This document shows, piece after piece, positions 43,849-52,227 of a stretch of DNA of 64,000 nt. This DNA comes from Ferdinandcohnia humi_A (GTDB lineage: Bacteria > Bacillota > Bacilli > Bacillales > Bacillaceae_L). The notes beneath the pieces are model-generated. The model was not told where the DNA came from, did not search any database, and saw nothing but the letters and a program-made list of their open reading frames with translations. The stretch spans positions 7,844-71,843 of the forward strand of contig JBLKRX010000026.1 in NCBI GenBank assembly GCA_047608075.1. Direction: 5' to 3'. The position numbers were made by a program, and so were the translations under genes. The stretch's first letter is position 1, and every line of letters begins with the position of its first letter.

Positions 43849-44231
43849 TTATAGAATTCTTATTTTGCCGTAGGAGCAGTTCTGGACACTTTAAACTCAA
43901 GTATTGTAGTTAATCACATGTGTTTGTATGTATGATTAAAGCTATAGTAAGTTACTTTTAATAGGCATATGACTATTGACTATTTAATCAGATTAAGTAA
44001 ATTCTGATACAGAATTTCACCGTTTGAAAGACTTCTAAGACATATGTCCCCTTATGTTAGAATAATAATTACTCCCTTTGTTCTATAGATGGAGAAACGA
44101 AAGATGGAATAATAATCGTTCCTTATTCCCTTGACGAATAAGGAATAAATGAATAATTTGATAAAGTAAGACAGCTGAGTTGAGACGAAGAATTATTTCT
44201 ATGGAAATAATGTAGATAGAGGGGGATGAGA
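43849..44231 (+). other. rplQ-ecfA1 intergenic region
   Basis: About 380 bp without a gene. Right part: a candidate promoter TTGACT (43976-43981) and TAAATT (43998-44003), 16 bp apart, overlapping a perfect dyad AAATTCTG-ATA-CAGAATTT (43999-44017). Further on, TTCCTTATTC (44119-44128) and GAATAAGGAA (44136-44145) form a perfect 10-bp stem in the ecfA1 leader. The left part holds nothing I recognise. Confidence 0.5.
43976..44017 (+). promoter_or_regulatory. Candidate promoter with overlapping palindromic operator
   Basis: TTGACT and TAAATT are 16 bp apart; the 19-bp dyad AAATTCTGATACAGAATTT covers the -10. Such an arrangement suits a repressor. The regulator is unknown. Confidence 0.4.
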
Positions 44232-45071
44232 ATGAGCGATAATCTTTTACTTGTTGATAATATAAGTTATAAATACACGGAAGAAGCTGAACTAGCACTA
44301 CAAGATCTCTCGTTCTCTGTTAAAAAAGGAGAATGGTTGGCAATCGTTGGCCATAATGGTTCTGGTAAATCTACTTTGGCCCGGATTCTTAATGGTTTAC
44401 TTTTACCTCAAGCTGGTTCTGTTACAATAACAAATATTCAATTAAGTGAAGATTCGATATGGGATATCCGAAAGAAAATTGGCATGGTGTTTCAAAACCC
44501 GGATAACCAGTTTGTTGGGACTACGGTACGGGATGACATCGCATTTGGACTAGAAAACAACGGGATTCCCCGAGAAGAGATGATTGTCCGTATAGAGCGA
44601 GCTATAAATATGGTGAAAATGGAAGAGTTTCTCGACTACGAGCCCCATCAGTTATCAGGTGGACAAAAACAACGTGTTGCTATAGCAGGTGTCTTAGCAG
44701 TTAAACCTGATTTGATTATCCTTGATGAAGCAACATCAATGCTTGATCCAGTTGGTCGAAATGAAGTTCTCGAGACCATCAGGAAAATTAAGAATGAGAG
44801 CAATATTACCGTCCTGTCCATCACACATGATTTAGATGAGGCGGCAAGAGCCGATCGAATGATTGTTATGAATCGTGGAAAATTATTTGCAACAGGTACA
44901 CCCGAGGATATCTTTGCATTGGATGAAAAGCTGGTAGAGATAGGTTTGGATTTGCCTTTCTCTGTAAAGGTATCAAAAAAATTAAAATCAGTTGGAATTC
45001 CTCTTTCAAAGAATCATATAACAGAAGAAAGCTTGGTGGATGAATTATGGAAATTACAATCAAAAATCTAG
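44232..45071 (+). CDS. ecfA1: ECF transporter ATPase EcfA1
   Basis: EcfA1 is one of two ATPases of the shared energy-coupling module used by many vitamin-specific S components. The 279-residue protein has Walker A GHNGSGKST, the Q-loop VFQNPDNQF, signature LSGGQKQRVAIAG and Walker B LIILDEATSMLD. ATG 44232 is spaced correctly from AGAGGGGG; the ATG at 44226 is too close. Its end overlaps ecfA2 by 25 bp. Confidence 0.96.
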   Translation: MSDNLLLVDNISYKYTEEAELALQDLSFSVKKGEWLAIVGHNGSGKSTLARILNGLLLPQAGSVTITNIQLSEDSIWDIRKKIGMVFQNPDNQFVGTTVRDDIAFGLENNGIPREEMIVRIERAINMVKMEEFLDYEPHQLSGGQKQRVAIAGVLAVKPDLIILDEATSMLDPVGRNEVLETIRKIKNESNITVLSITHDLDEAARADRMIVMNRGKLFATGTPEDIFALDEKLVEIGLDLPFSVKVSKKLKSVGIPLSKNHITEESLVDELWKLQSKI

Positions 45072-45922
45072 AACATCGCTACCAAGTTCATTCACCCTTT
45101 GAGAGACTCGCTTTATATGATGTTAATGCATCTATTTTATCTGGGTCCTATGTGGCCATTATAGGTCATACTGGTTCAGGCAAATCGACCATTATTCAAC
45201 ATTTAAACGGACTTCTTCAACCTACTGCTGGGTCTATAACCATTGGCGACCGTACGATATCATCCAAACAAAAAGAAAAGAACCTTAAATCGCTCCGGAA
45301 AAAGGTTGGGGTAGTATTTCAGTTTCCTGAGCACCAACTATTTGAAGAGACAGTTGAAAAGGACATCTGTTTTGGCCCTTTGAATTTTGGAGTTCCGTTG
45401 GAAGAGGCAAAAGCCAAGGCAAGGCAATCAATACAAATGGTAGGTTTATCTCTAGAACATCTAAATAAGTCTCCATTTGACTTAAGTGGTGGTCAAATGA
45501 GAAGAGTGGCAATTGCAGGAATCTTAGCCATGGAACCAGAAGTACTTGTGCTTGATGAGCCAACAGCTGGTCTAGATCCACGTGGGCGTTTTGAAATCAT
45601 GGAGATGTTTAATCGACTTCATAAGGAACGAGGACTTACCATCATTCTCGTGACTCACAGTATGGAGGACGCTTCTCGTTATGCAGACCAGATATTAGTT
45701 ATGGAAAAAGGTACCGTTAAGCTCCAAGGGAGCCCGAGTGACATTTTTTCAAAACCCGAACAACTGCTAAAATTAGGTTTGGATGTTCCAGAGGTTGTTA
45801 AGTTTAAGGGGCTACTTGAAGAAAAGCTTGGGATTACGATTCCGGAATCTGCTAGTCTTTCAATAGATGAGATTGTGATGTATGTAGGCGACGCTTTAAA
45901 GAATCGAGGTGGGGACATATGA
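45047..45922 (+). CDS. ecfA2: ECF transporter ATPase EcfA2
   Basis: The second ATPase of the module has 291 residues with Walker A GHTGSGKSTI, VFQFPEHQLFE, signature LSGGQMRRVAIAG and Walker B VLVLDEPTAGLD. The QMRR form of the signature is typical of EcfA2. It overlaps ecfA1 at its start and ecfT by four bases at its end. Confidence 0.96.
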   Translation: MEITIKNLEHRYQVHSPFERLALYDVNASILSGSYVAIIGHTGSGKSTIIQHLNGLLQPTAGSITIGDRTISSKQKEKNLKSLRKKVGVVFQFPEHQLFEETVEKDICFGPLNFGVPLEEAKAKARQSIQMVGLSLEHLNKSPFDLSGGQMRRVAIAGILAMEPEVLVLDEPTAGLDPRGRFEIMEMFNRLHKERGLTIILVTHSMEDASRYADQILVMEKGTVKLQGSPSDIFSKPEQLLKLGLDVPEVVKFKGLLEEKLGITIPESASLSIDEIVMYVGDALKNRGGDI

Positions 45923-46710
45923 ATATCATAATAGGTCGATATGTTCCAGGAAAGTCGCTTATTCATCAAATGGATCCAAGGGCAAAGTTGCTCCTAATCT
46001 TCTTTTATGTGTTTGTTGTTTTTTTAGCTAACTCAACACTTACCTATGCATTATTAGGACTATATACGTTTTCGATAGTTTTATTAACAAAGGTCCATTT
46101 ACGGTACATCATATCAGGGCTAAAACCTATATTATGGGTCATTCTGTTTACCTTTTTCCTTCATATTTTTCTAACGAAGGAAGGTAGCGTTCTACTTAAT
46201 TTGGGGTGGCTTCAAATATATGAGGGTGGATTACAACAAGGGATTTTTATTTCACTCAGGCTATTATTTTTAATTATTATGACAACAATATTAACACTTA
46301 CAAGTACCCCTATAGAGATTACGGATGGTATGGAGACTCTTTTAGCGCCATTTAAAAAAATTGGGCTGCCGACTCATGAGTTAGCGTTAATGATGTCGAT
46401 TTCTTTGCGATTTATTCCTACACTTATGCAGGAAACAGAAAAGATCATGAAAGCACAAGCTGCTCGTGGTGTAGAATTTACAAGTGGCCCTATTAAAGAC
46501 AGGATGAAGGCTGTTGTACCCCTACTTATCCCATTGTTCATTAGTGCCTTTAAACGGGCAGAGGAACTAGCCATAGCCATGGAGGCAAGGGGCTATCAAG
46601 GTGGCGAGGGACGTACAAAGCTTAGAAAGCTTCAATGGCGTACCATTGACTCTATGATGCTACTAATTTTAATAGTAGTGGCCGTATTATTATTTTTATT
46701 CCGAGGATAA
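45919..46710 (+). CDS. ecfT: ECF transporter transmembrane protein EcfT
   Basis: EcfT couples the ATPases to the S component. The 263-residue membrane protein has about five hydrophobic helices and the two coupling motifs with Ala-Arg-Gly, QAARGVEF near residue 175 and MEARGYQG near residue 216. No S-component gene lies next to it, so this is a shared group II module. Confidence 0.95.
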   Translation: MNIIIGRYVPGKSLIHQMDPRAKLLLIFFYVFVVFLANSTLTYALLGLYTFSIVLLTKVHLRYIISGLKPILWVILFTFFLHIFLTKEGSVLLNLGWLQIYEGGLQQGIFISLRLLFLIIMTTILTLTSTPIEITDGMETLLAPFKKIGLPTHELALMMSISLRFIPTLMQETEKIMKAQAARGVEFTSGPIKDRMKAVVPLLIPLFISAFKRAEELAIAMEARGYQGGEGRTKLRKLQWRTIDSMMLLILIVVAVLLFLFRG

Positions 46711-46721
46711 TGGAGAGAAAA

Positions 46722-47477
46722 ATGAACCGATTAAAATGCATCATTGGATATGATGGAACAAATTTTTCAGGTTATCAGATACAACCGAATAAAAGGACGG
46801 TCCAAGCAGACTTTGAGCGCACACTCCAAAAGATGCATAAAGGAGATCTGGTAAAGATTGTTGCGTCAGGAAGAACAGATGCAAATGTTCATGCGGTAGG
46901 ACAAGTTATTCATTTTGACTCCAATCTAGAGATTCCAGAGACGAGCTGGAAACGTGCATTGAATTCAATGCTACCTGAAGATATACAAGTTCACTCGGTA
47001 GAGTTTGTGAAGGAAGACTTTCATGCTCGTTTTGATGTAAAGGCAAAAGAATATAGGTATAAGTTACTTCTTTCAAAGGATCGTAATGTTTTTAAAAGGA
47101 ATTATGCATATCATTATCCTTATCCGTTGGATTTTAATGCTATGAACAATGCTACATCCTATTTGGTTGGAACTCATGATTTTACAAGCTTTTGTGCAGC
47201 CAAAACAGAAGTAAAAGACAAAGTGAGAACTATTTATCAAATAACGATTGACCAACAGGAAGAAGAATTGATATTTTCGTTTATTGGAAATGGATTTTTA
47301 TATAATATGGTACGTATATTAGTAGGTACTTTACTAGATGTCGGAAGAGGCCATATACCTGCAGTTAAAATGAAAGAAATTTTAGCTCAAAAAGACCGTT
47401 CCTACTCAGGAAAGACCGTTCCAGGACAAGGACTCTATTTATGGGAAGTATTCTACCAGGATTGGAAAAACGTGTAA
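46722..47477 (+). CDS. truA: tRNA pseudouridine(38-40) synthase
   Basis: TruA makes pseudouridine in the anticodon stem. The 251-residue protein has the catalytic aspartate in ASGRTDANVHAVGQV near residue 52 and the GNGFLYNMVRILVGTLLDVG segment. I start at ATG 46722 after GGAGAG; the ATG at 46710 overlaps the ecfT stop and lacks spacing for a site. Confidence 0.95.
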   Translation: MNRLKCIIGYDGTNFSGYQIQPNKRTVQADFERTLQKMHKGDLVKIVASGRTDANVHAVGQVIHFDSNLEIPETSWKRALNSMLPEDIQVHSVEFVKEDFHARFDVKAKEYRYKLLLSKDRNVFKRNYAYHYPYPLDFNAMNNATSYLVGTHDFTSFCAAKTEVKDKVRTIYQITIDQQEEELIFSFIGNGFLYNMVRILVGTLLDVGRGHIPAVKMKEILAQKDRSYSGKTVPGQGLYLWEVFYQDWKNV

Positions 47478-47519
47478 TAAGAAAAAGGGTATGACAACTA
47501 AACCTGGTGTAACATTTTC

Positions 47520-47548
47520 TTGACATTAGGACCCGAAAGATATATTAT
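47520..47548 (+). promoter_or_regulatory. Strong sigma-A promoter of rplM-rpsI
   Basis: TTGACA (47520-47525) and TATTAT (47543-47548) are exactly 17 bp apart, downstream of truA. Confidence 0.85.
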
Positions 47549-47554
47549 ATTTTA

Positions 47555-47630
47555 GGTATGGTATTTAAACCCCACGTTAAAGCCCCGGAACTTTAACTGT
47601 GATTTAATAAATATGAACCAGAGCAATTAT
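47555..47630 (+). ncRNA. Probable L13 leader
   Basis: The leader between the promoter and rplM has CCCCACGTTAAAG followed by CCCCGGAACTTTAAC, which can pair as GTTAAAG/CTTTAAC. Firmicutes rplM leaders are known to bind L13. Position and the stem support this, but I have not aligned it to the family. Confidence 0.5.
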
Positions 47631-47644
47631 TAGGAGGGAAACTC

Positions 47645-48082
47645 ATGCGTACAACATTTATGGCAAATGCTAACAATATAGAGCGTAAATGGTATGTTGT
47701 AGATGCTGAAGGTAAAACTTTAGGTCGTCTTTCAAGTGAAGTTGCATCACTTTTACGTGGAAAACACAAACCAACTTATACACCACATGTTGACACAGGT
47801 GATAATGTTATCATCATCAACGCTGAAAAAATCGAATTAACTGGTAAGAAATTAACTGACAAAATTTACTACCGTCACTCTCAATTCCCAGGTGGATTGA
47901 AGTCAAGAACTGCATTAGAAATGCGTACAAACTACCCTGAGAAAATGTTGGAGCTTGCTATCAAAGGTATGCTTCCAAAAGGATCTCTTGGTCGTCAAAT
48001 GTTCAAGAAGTTACATGTATATGCTGGAGCTGAACATCCACATCAAGCACAAAAACCAGAAGTTTATGAACTTCGCGGTTAA
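47645..48082 (+). CDS. rplM: Ribosomal protein uL13
   Basis: L13 is an early 50S assembly protein. The 145-residue protein has RKWYVVDAEGKTLGRLSSEV near the start and KMLELAIKGMLPKGSLGRQM near the end. A GGAGGG site precedes it, and rpsI follows after 20 bp. Confidence 0.98.
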   Translation: MRTTFMANANNIERKWYVVDAEGKTLGRLSSEVASLLRGKHKPTYTPHVDTGDNVIIINAEKIELTGKKLTDKIYYRHSQFPGGLKSRTALEMRTNYPEKMLELAIKGMLPKGSLGRQMFKKLHVYAGAEHPHQAQKPEVYELRG

Positions 48083-48102
48083 TTATTAAGGAGGGTATTA
48101 AT

Positions 48103-48495
48103 TTGGCACAGGTACAATATTATGGCACTGGCCGTCGTAAGAGCTCTGTTGCACGTGTACGTTTAGTTCCTGGTGACGGACGCATTGTAATCAACGGTCG
48201 TGATATCGCAGAATATATTCCATTCGAAGCTTTAAGAGAAGTTGTTAAGCAACCTCTTGCTGCTACTGAAACTGTAGGACGTTATGACGTTCTTGTAAAC
48301 GTAAATGGTGGAGGTTACACTGGTCAAGCTGGCGCAATCCGCCACGGTATCGCTCGTGCGTTACTGCAAGCTGATCCAGAATTCCGTCCAACTTTAAAAG
48401 CAGCTGGTCTATTAACTCGTGACGCTCGTATGAAAGAGCGTAAGAAGTATGGACTTAAAGGTGCTCGTCGTGCACCACAGTTCTCAAAACGTTAA
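48103..48495 (+). CDS. rpsI: Ribosomal protein uS9
   Basis: S9 reaches the P-site anticodon with its C-terminal tail. The 130-residue protein uses TTG 48103 (MAQVQYYGTGRRKSSVARVR) after AAGGAGGG. It ends RRAPQFSKR as expected. Confidence 0.97.
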   Translation: MAQVQYYGTGRRKSSVARVRLVPGDGRIVINGRDIAEYIPFEALREVVKQPLAATETVGRYDVLVNVNGGGYTGQAGAIRHGIARALLQADPEFRPTLKAAGLLTRDARMKERKKYGLKGARRAPQFSKR

Positions 48496-48507
48496 TATTA
48501 CGTTTCA

Positions 48508-48543
48508 AAGACTCTCAACCAATTTGGTTGGGGGTCTTTTTTT
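48508..48543 (+). terminator. Terminator after rpsI
   Basis: GACTCTCAACCA and TGGTTGGGGGTC form a long stem with G-U pairs, followed by seven T. It separates the conserved cluster from the accessory block. Confidence 0.92.
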
Positions 48544-48703
48544 GTGTTATAGGTCTTTTTTGTTGAACTACTAGTCATTTAGGCAGCGCAAAATGGTGTC
48601 AGTAATATGATTAGGGATCCGCGATTTGTAGCCACATGTGTTGAAGTTGTATGTTGGTTAGGTGACGAATCGTACCTGTTTCTTATTGGAAAAGTAAAAG
48701 GGT

Positions 48704-48880
48704 GGGAACGATAGCAAGGGAAACGACCCAGCTAGTTGTTCGAAAAGAGATAAACGGATACGAATGAGAGAAAAACGAACCCACTTGTCGCTTGAAAAGA
48801 GGAAAGAGGGAACGATAGCAAAGGAAACGAACCCACTTGTTAGTTTTGAAAAGATGAAATCAGAAACGGTAGTGAAAAAT
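48704..48880 (+). repeat. Tandem repeat, 52-54 bp period
   Basis: Three full units begin at 48704, 48756 and 48808, and a partial fourth at 48862. Each runs GGGAACGATAGCAAGG-like, then AAACGAACCCACTTGT-like, then GAAAAGAGG-like. The repeat is purine-rich and imperfect. Reading frames through it (for example from 48764) look like repeat translations rather than genes. Confidence 0.85.
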
Positions 48881-48906
48881 ATCCCTTCTCCATGGAAGGG
48901 TGTTTT

Positions 48907-48976
48907 GGGACAAGGAACCTGTCCCCATGTCCCACCTCCCTCATTGGGACAAGGAACCTGTCCCTCTGTCCCAGCC
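48907..48976 (+). repeat. Two copies of a GGGACA palindromic repeat
   Basis: GGGACAAGGAACCTGTCCC followed by CATGTCCCA and, 40 bp on, GGGACAAGGAACCTGTCCC followed by TCTGTCCCA. Each has the internal dyad GGGACA/TGTCCC. The second copy (from 48946) overlaps the 3' end of the AraC-type gene. I recognise this as a motif type that recurs in Bacillus genomes. Confidence 0.85.
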
Positions 48977-49705
48977 TTCCAATTCTTTGTATTTTTTGGG
49001 GGTGAGGCCGGTTATTTTTTTGAATAGTGATGTGTAGTAGCTTTGGTTACAAAAGTGAAAGAGATTTGAGATATCCGAAATAGATAATTCTGAATGAAGT
49101 AGGAAGTACTTGGATTCTTCAATCTTTTTTCTGTTCACATATTCGGTTAAGGTTACGGTAGTTTCTTTTTTAAAGATATTAGAGAGATAACTTGGGTTAA
49201 CAAATAAATCTGCTGCAATTTTTTCTAGAGAAAGCTCCTGCAGGATGCCTTCATGAATATAGGAAATAGCTTTTTTAACAATCGAAGTGTAATTAAGGAT
49301 TTGCTCTTTTTTAAGTGTATTAATAAACGTATAAATCATATTCTGTTCAAATTGGACTAGCATCTTCTCATCATGTAGGTTTTCAATCTCTTGAATAAGT
49401 ACATCGCTTAAATTATAAGCATTTTCAGGATGTAAACCACCTTGAATCGCAGCTCTGGTAAAAATGGTACAGGAGCAGATAAGAGAATTCTTTAAAGATC
49501 GAATGGTATTTGTTGATAACTTCGCTCGTTCTTGCTGATTGATTTCCTCTAATGCATATATTGCCTCTACTTCATTTCCTAATTGGATCGCTGTAACTAG
49601 TTTTTTCTCGAGTTGATAGGAAGGATGTACATATTCGTTCTCTTTATTAACTAATCTTGCTTTATAAAATTGAGAGATAATTTTTTTCTGAAGTTTTGGA
49701 TCCAT
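48941..49705 (-). CDS. AraC-family transcriptional regulator
   Basis: This ~254-residue protein ends in an AraC/XylS DNA-binding domain with two helix-turn-helix motifs (SLEKIAADLFVNPSYLSNIF and SISDISNLFHFCNQSYYTSL, then KKITGLTPKKYK). The N-terminal ~150 residues are helical with no sugar-binding cupin that I recognise. I prefer the ATG ending at 49705, near GGTGA; an ATG at 49723 has no ribosome site. It is divergent from the phosphorylase operon and is its likely regulator. The last ~10 residues (WDRGTGSLSQ) and the stop come from the GGGACA repeat. Confidence 0.85.
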   Translation of the reverse strand: MDPKLQKKIISQFYKARLVNKENEYVHPSYQLEKKLVTAIQLGNEVEAIYALEEINQQERAKLSTNTIRSLKNSLICSCTIFTRAAIQGGLHPENAYNLSDVLIQEIENLHDEKMLVQFEQNMIYTFINTLKKEQILNYTSIVKKAISYIHEGILQELSLEKIAADLFVNPSYLSNIFKKETTVTLTEYVNRKKIEESKYFLLHSELSISDISNLFHFCNQSYYTSLFKKITGLTPKKYKELEGWDRGTGSLSQ

Positions 49706-49730
49706 CATTTCACCAACTCTCATAAAAATA

Positions 49731-49760
49731 TTAACAAAATAACAAAAATTCTAATATAAT
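49731..49760 (+). promoter_or_regulatory. Promoter of the GH65 operon
   Basis: TTAACA (49731-49736) and a perfect TATAAT (49755-49760) are 18 bp apart, in the divergent gap. It gives a leader of roughly 115 nt before the GH65 gene. Confidence 0.7.
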
Positions 49761-49774
49761 TGTAATCGTTTTCA
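49761..49774 (+). promoter_or_regulatory. CcpA cre site
   Basis: TGTAATCGTTTTCA matches the consensus TGWAANCGNTNWCA at every position. It starts right after the -10 box and so covers the expected transcription start, a position at which CcpA represses. Confidence 0.85.
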
Positions 49775-49884
49775 AAATAAAATCCAATATAGGGATTGTA
49801 AATTTTGTTTATGATTTTTGTAATTGGTAAGAAATCTGAAGAAATTAGTAGTAAATTATTATTTATACATCGGAGTGTCAGTAT

Positions 49885-52188
49885 ATGTCATGGACTATTA
49901 GCAGCAAGTCGTTAGCAGCGGAAAGCTTACTCTTGGAGGAAAGTATATATTCTTTAGCCAATGGATATTTAGGGGTAAGAGGTAATTTTGAAGAAGGCTA
50001 TCAACAATCTTACGATTCGATTAGAGGAACATATATCAATGCCTTCTACGAACAAGTTGAAATACCTTATGGTGAAAAATTATTTGGATTCCCATCAACC
50101 CAACAAAAGATTGTAAATATGATAGACTCTCAGACTATAGAGATTTTGTTTGGGGAAGATGAAGAGCGTTTTAGTGTTTTTGACGGAGAAGTCTTGTCAT
50201 ATGAAAGAAAGCTTCACTTAGATAAGGGATATTCAGAACGTATTATTCACTGGAAATCACCTAAAGGAAGAGAGGTAAAGATTCATTTTACTAGACTAGT
50301 TTCATTTGAAAACAGAGAGTTATTTTCAATCAACCTAAAAGTAGAACCTATAACTTATTTTGGACAAGTTAAAATTGTCTCAGTTGTTGATGGAAATGTA
50401 ACGAACTATGTGAATGATCATGACCCTCGAGTTGGCTCGTCTCACGCTAGATTGTTACATACAATTGATTCTACCATTGAAAAAGGCTATGCAATGGTTG
50501 TTAATGGAACAACGAATTCAAAGCTTAAGACCGCTTGTGTTACATCGTATCACTACGAGAGTGAAGGTAAAATAAAGGATGAGATCAAAGAAGCTGCAGT
50601 CGTAACAAGCATCGACTTTACCTTATCTCAACCAATTACAGTTGAAAAAAGAAATATCTATGTAGACACAGTTAGACATGGAAATGAGTTTATACAATCT
50701 GCTATCGACATCCAAAATCAATTAAAGGGGGTGACTTTCCAGGAACTCTTACTAGAGCAAGAAAAGTATGTTCAAAACTTTTGGGCACATGCAGATATCC
50801 AGATTTATGGAGATGAAAAGGTTCAGGAAGGTATTCGTTTTAATTTGTATCATTTGCATCAAGCGGCAGGTAGGGATTCCTTTTCAAATATCTCAGCAAA
50901 GGGTTTGTCAGGTGAAGGCTATGAGGGGCATTATTTTTGGGACACGGAAATCTATATGCTTCCAGTATTTATTATGACAAAGCCTGAGATCGCACGACAA
51001 TTGCTTTTATTTCGATATTCATTATTAGAACACGCTCGAAACAGAGCCAAAGAAATGGGTCATACAAAAGGGGCTCTATTTCCTTGGCGAACAATTTCCG
51101 GTGGAGAATGTTCATCTTATTTTCCCGCAGGAACAGCACAATATCATATAAGTGCGGATATAGCATATAGCTTTATCCAATATTATTTAGCAACAAATGA
51201 TGAACAATTTTTTATGAAGTATGCTGCAGAAGTACTATTTGAGACTGCAAGGTTATGGATGGATACAGGGCATTTTACGGGTGAGTATTTTAAAATTGAT
51301 GCAGTTACTGGTCCGGACGAGTATACCGCTGTTGTTAACAATAACTACTATACCAACTTAATGGCAAAGTATAACCTAGAATGGGCAGTAAAAGCATTTG
51401 AGAAGTTGCAAAAGGAACTCCCAGAGCAAAAAGAGGTATTAGTAAACAAAATTGGTTTAGAAAAGACTGAAGCTTTGTTTTGGAGAAATGCGGCAAATCG
51501 CATGTATTTACCTTATGATGAAGAACGGAAGATTAATGCTCAGGATGACTCCTTTTTGCAAAAGGATATATGGGACTTTGAAAATACACCGAAAGAAAAT
51601 TATCCATTGTTATTACATTATCATCCTCTCACTTTATATCGATATCAGGTTTGTAAACAGGCAGATACGGTGTTAGCGCATTTCCTTATCGAGGATGGGA
51701 CGGATGAGGAAACAATAAAAAATTCGTATCATTATTATGAAAACATAACAACCCATGATTCTTCACTATCTTCTTGTATTTTTAGTATCATGGGTGCGAA
51801 AATCGGAGACATTCAAAAGGCGTATGAATACTTCATTGAAACAGCTCGTCTCGATTTAGATAATACTCATGGGAATACAAAAGATGGCTTACATATGGCT
51901 AATATGGGAGGAACTTGGTTAGCGATTGTCTTTGGATTTGCTGGTCTTAGGATCAAAGAATCCGGCCTATTTCTTAATCCGGAACTTCCTAATGCTTGGG
52001 ATGGGTATGAGTGTTCACTACAATATCATGGTAGAAGTATTAAATTGAAGGTTGAGAAATCAGTCACTTCAATTGAGGTAAAAGGGAACAGGTTAGATGT
52101 ATATATCTATGGAAAACGATACGAATTGGTTGAAAACCGGCCAGTTTTGATTGAAACCCAAAGATTTATCGGTGAAATCAGGCAATAA
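49885..52188 (+). CDS. GH65 family disaccharide phosphorylase
   Basis: This 767-residue protein is a glycoside hydrolase family 65 enzyme, the group that contains maltose, trehalose, kojibiose and nigerose phosphorylases. The N-terminal beta-sandwich (SLANGYLGVRGNFEEGYQ) is followed by the alpha/alpha-barrel with GLSGEGYEGHYFWDTEIYML and TGPDEYTAVVNNNYYTNLMA. Glu479 in GPDEY matches the catalytic acid. The C-terminal NTHGNTKDGLHMANMGGTW segment is in the phosphate-binding region. These enzymes release beta-glucose 1-phosphate, which fits the pgmB gene downstream. The substrate cannot be decided. Confidence 0.9.
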   Translation: MSWTISSKSLAAESLLLEESIYSLANGYLGVRGNFEEGYQQSYDSIRGTYINAFYEQVEIPYGEKLFGFPSTQQKIVNMIDSQTIEILFGEDEERFSVFDGEVLSYERKLHLDKGYSERIIHWKSPKGREVKIHFTRLVSFENRELFSINLKVEPITYFGQVKIVSVVDGNVTNYVNDHDPRVGSSHARLLHTIDSTIEKGYAMVVNGTTNSKLKTACVTSYHYESEGKIKDEIKEAAVVTSIDFTLSQPITVEKRNIYVDTVRHGNEFIQSAIDIQNQLKGVTFQELLLEQEKYVQNFWAHADIQIYGDEKVQEGIRFNLYHLHQAAGRDSFSNISAKGLSGEGYEGHYFWDTEIYMLPVFIMTKPEIARQLLLFRYSLLEHARNRAKEMGHTKGALFPWRTISGGECSSYFPAGTAQYHISADIAYSFIQYYLATNDEQFFMKYAAEVLFETARLWMDTGHFTGEYFKIDAVTGPDEYTAVVNNNYYTNLMAKYNLEWAVKAFEKLQKELPEQKEVLVNKIGLEKTEALFWRNAANRMYLPYDEERKINAQDDSFLQKDIWDFENTPKENYPLLLHYHPLTLYRYQVCKQADTVLAHFLIEDGTDEETIKNSYHYYENITTHDSSLSSCIFSIMGAKIGDIQKAYEYFIETARLDLDNTHGNTKDGLHMANMGGTWLAIVFGFAGLRIKESGLFLNPELPNAWDGYECSLQYHGRSIKLKVEKSVTSIEVKGNRLDVYIYGKRYELVENRPVLIETQRFIGEIRQ

Positions 52189-52227
52189 TTTTTAATTACA
52201 CATAAAAACTTATTGGGGGAAGAGTAA

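Noticed and set aside
48764..49027. 87-codon ORF on the plus strand
   Set aside because: It runs through the tandem repeat and both GGGACA palindromes, has no ribosome site, and overlaps the AraC-type gene on the other strand.
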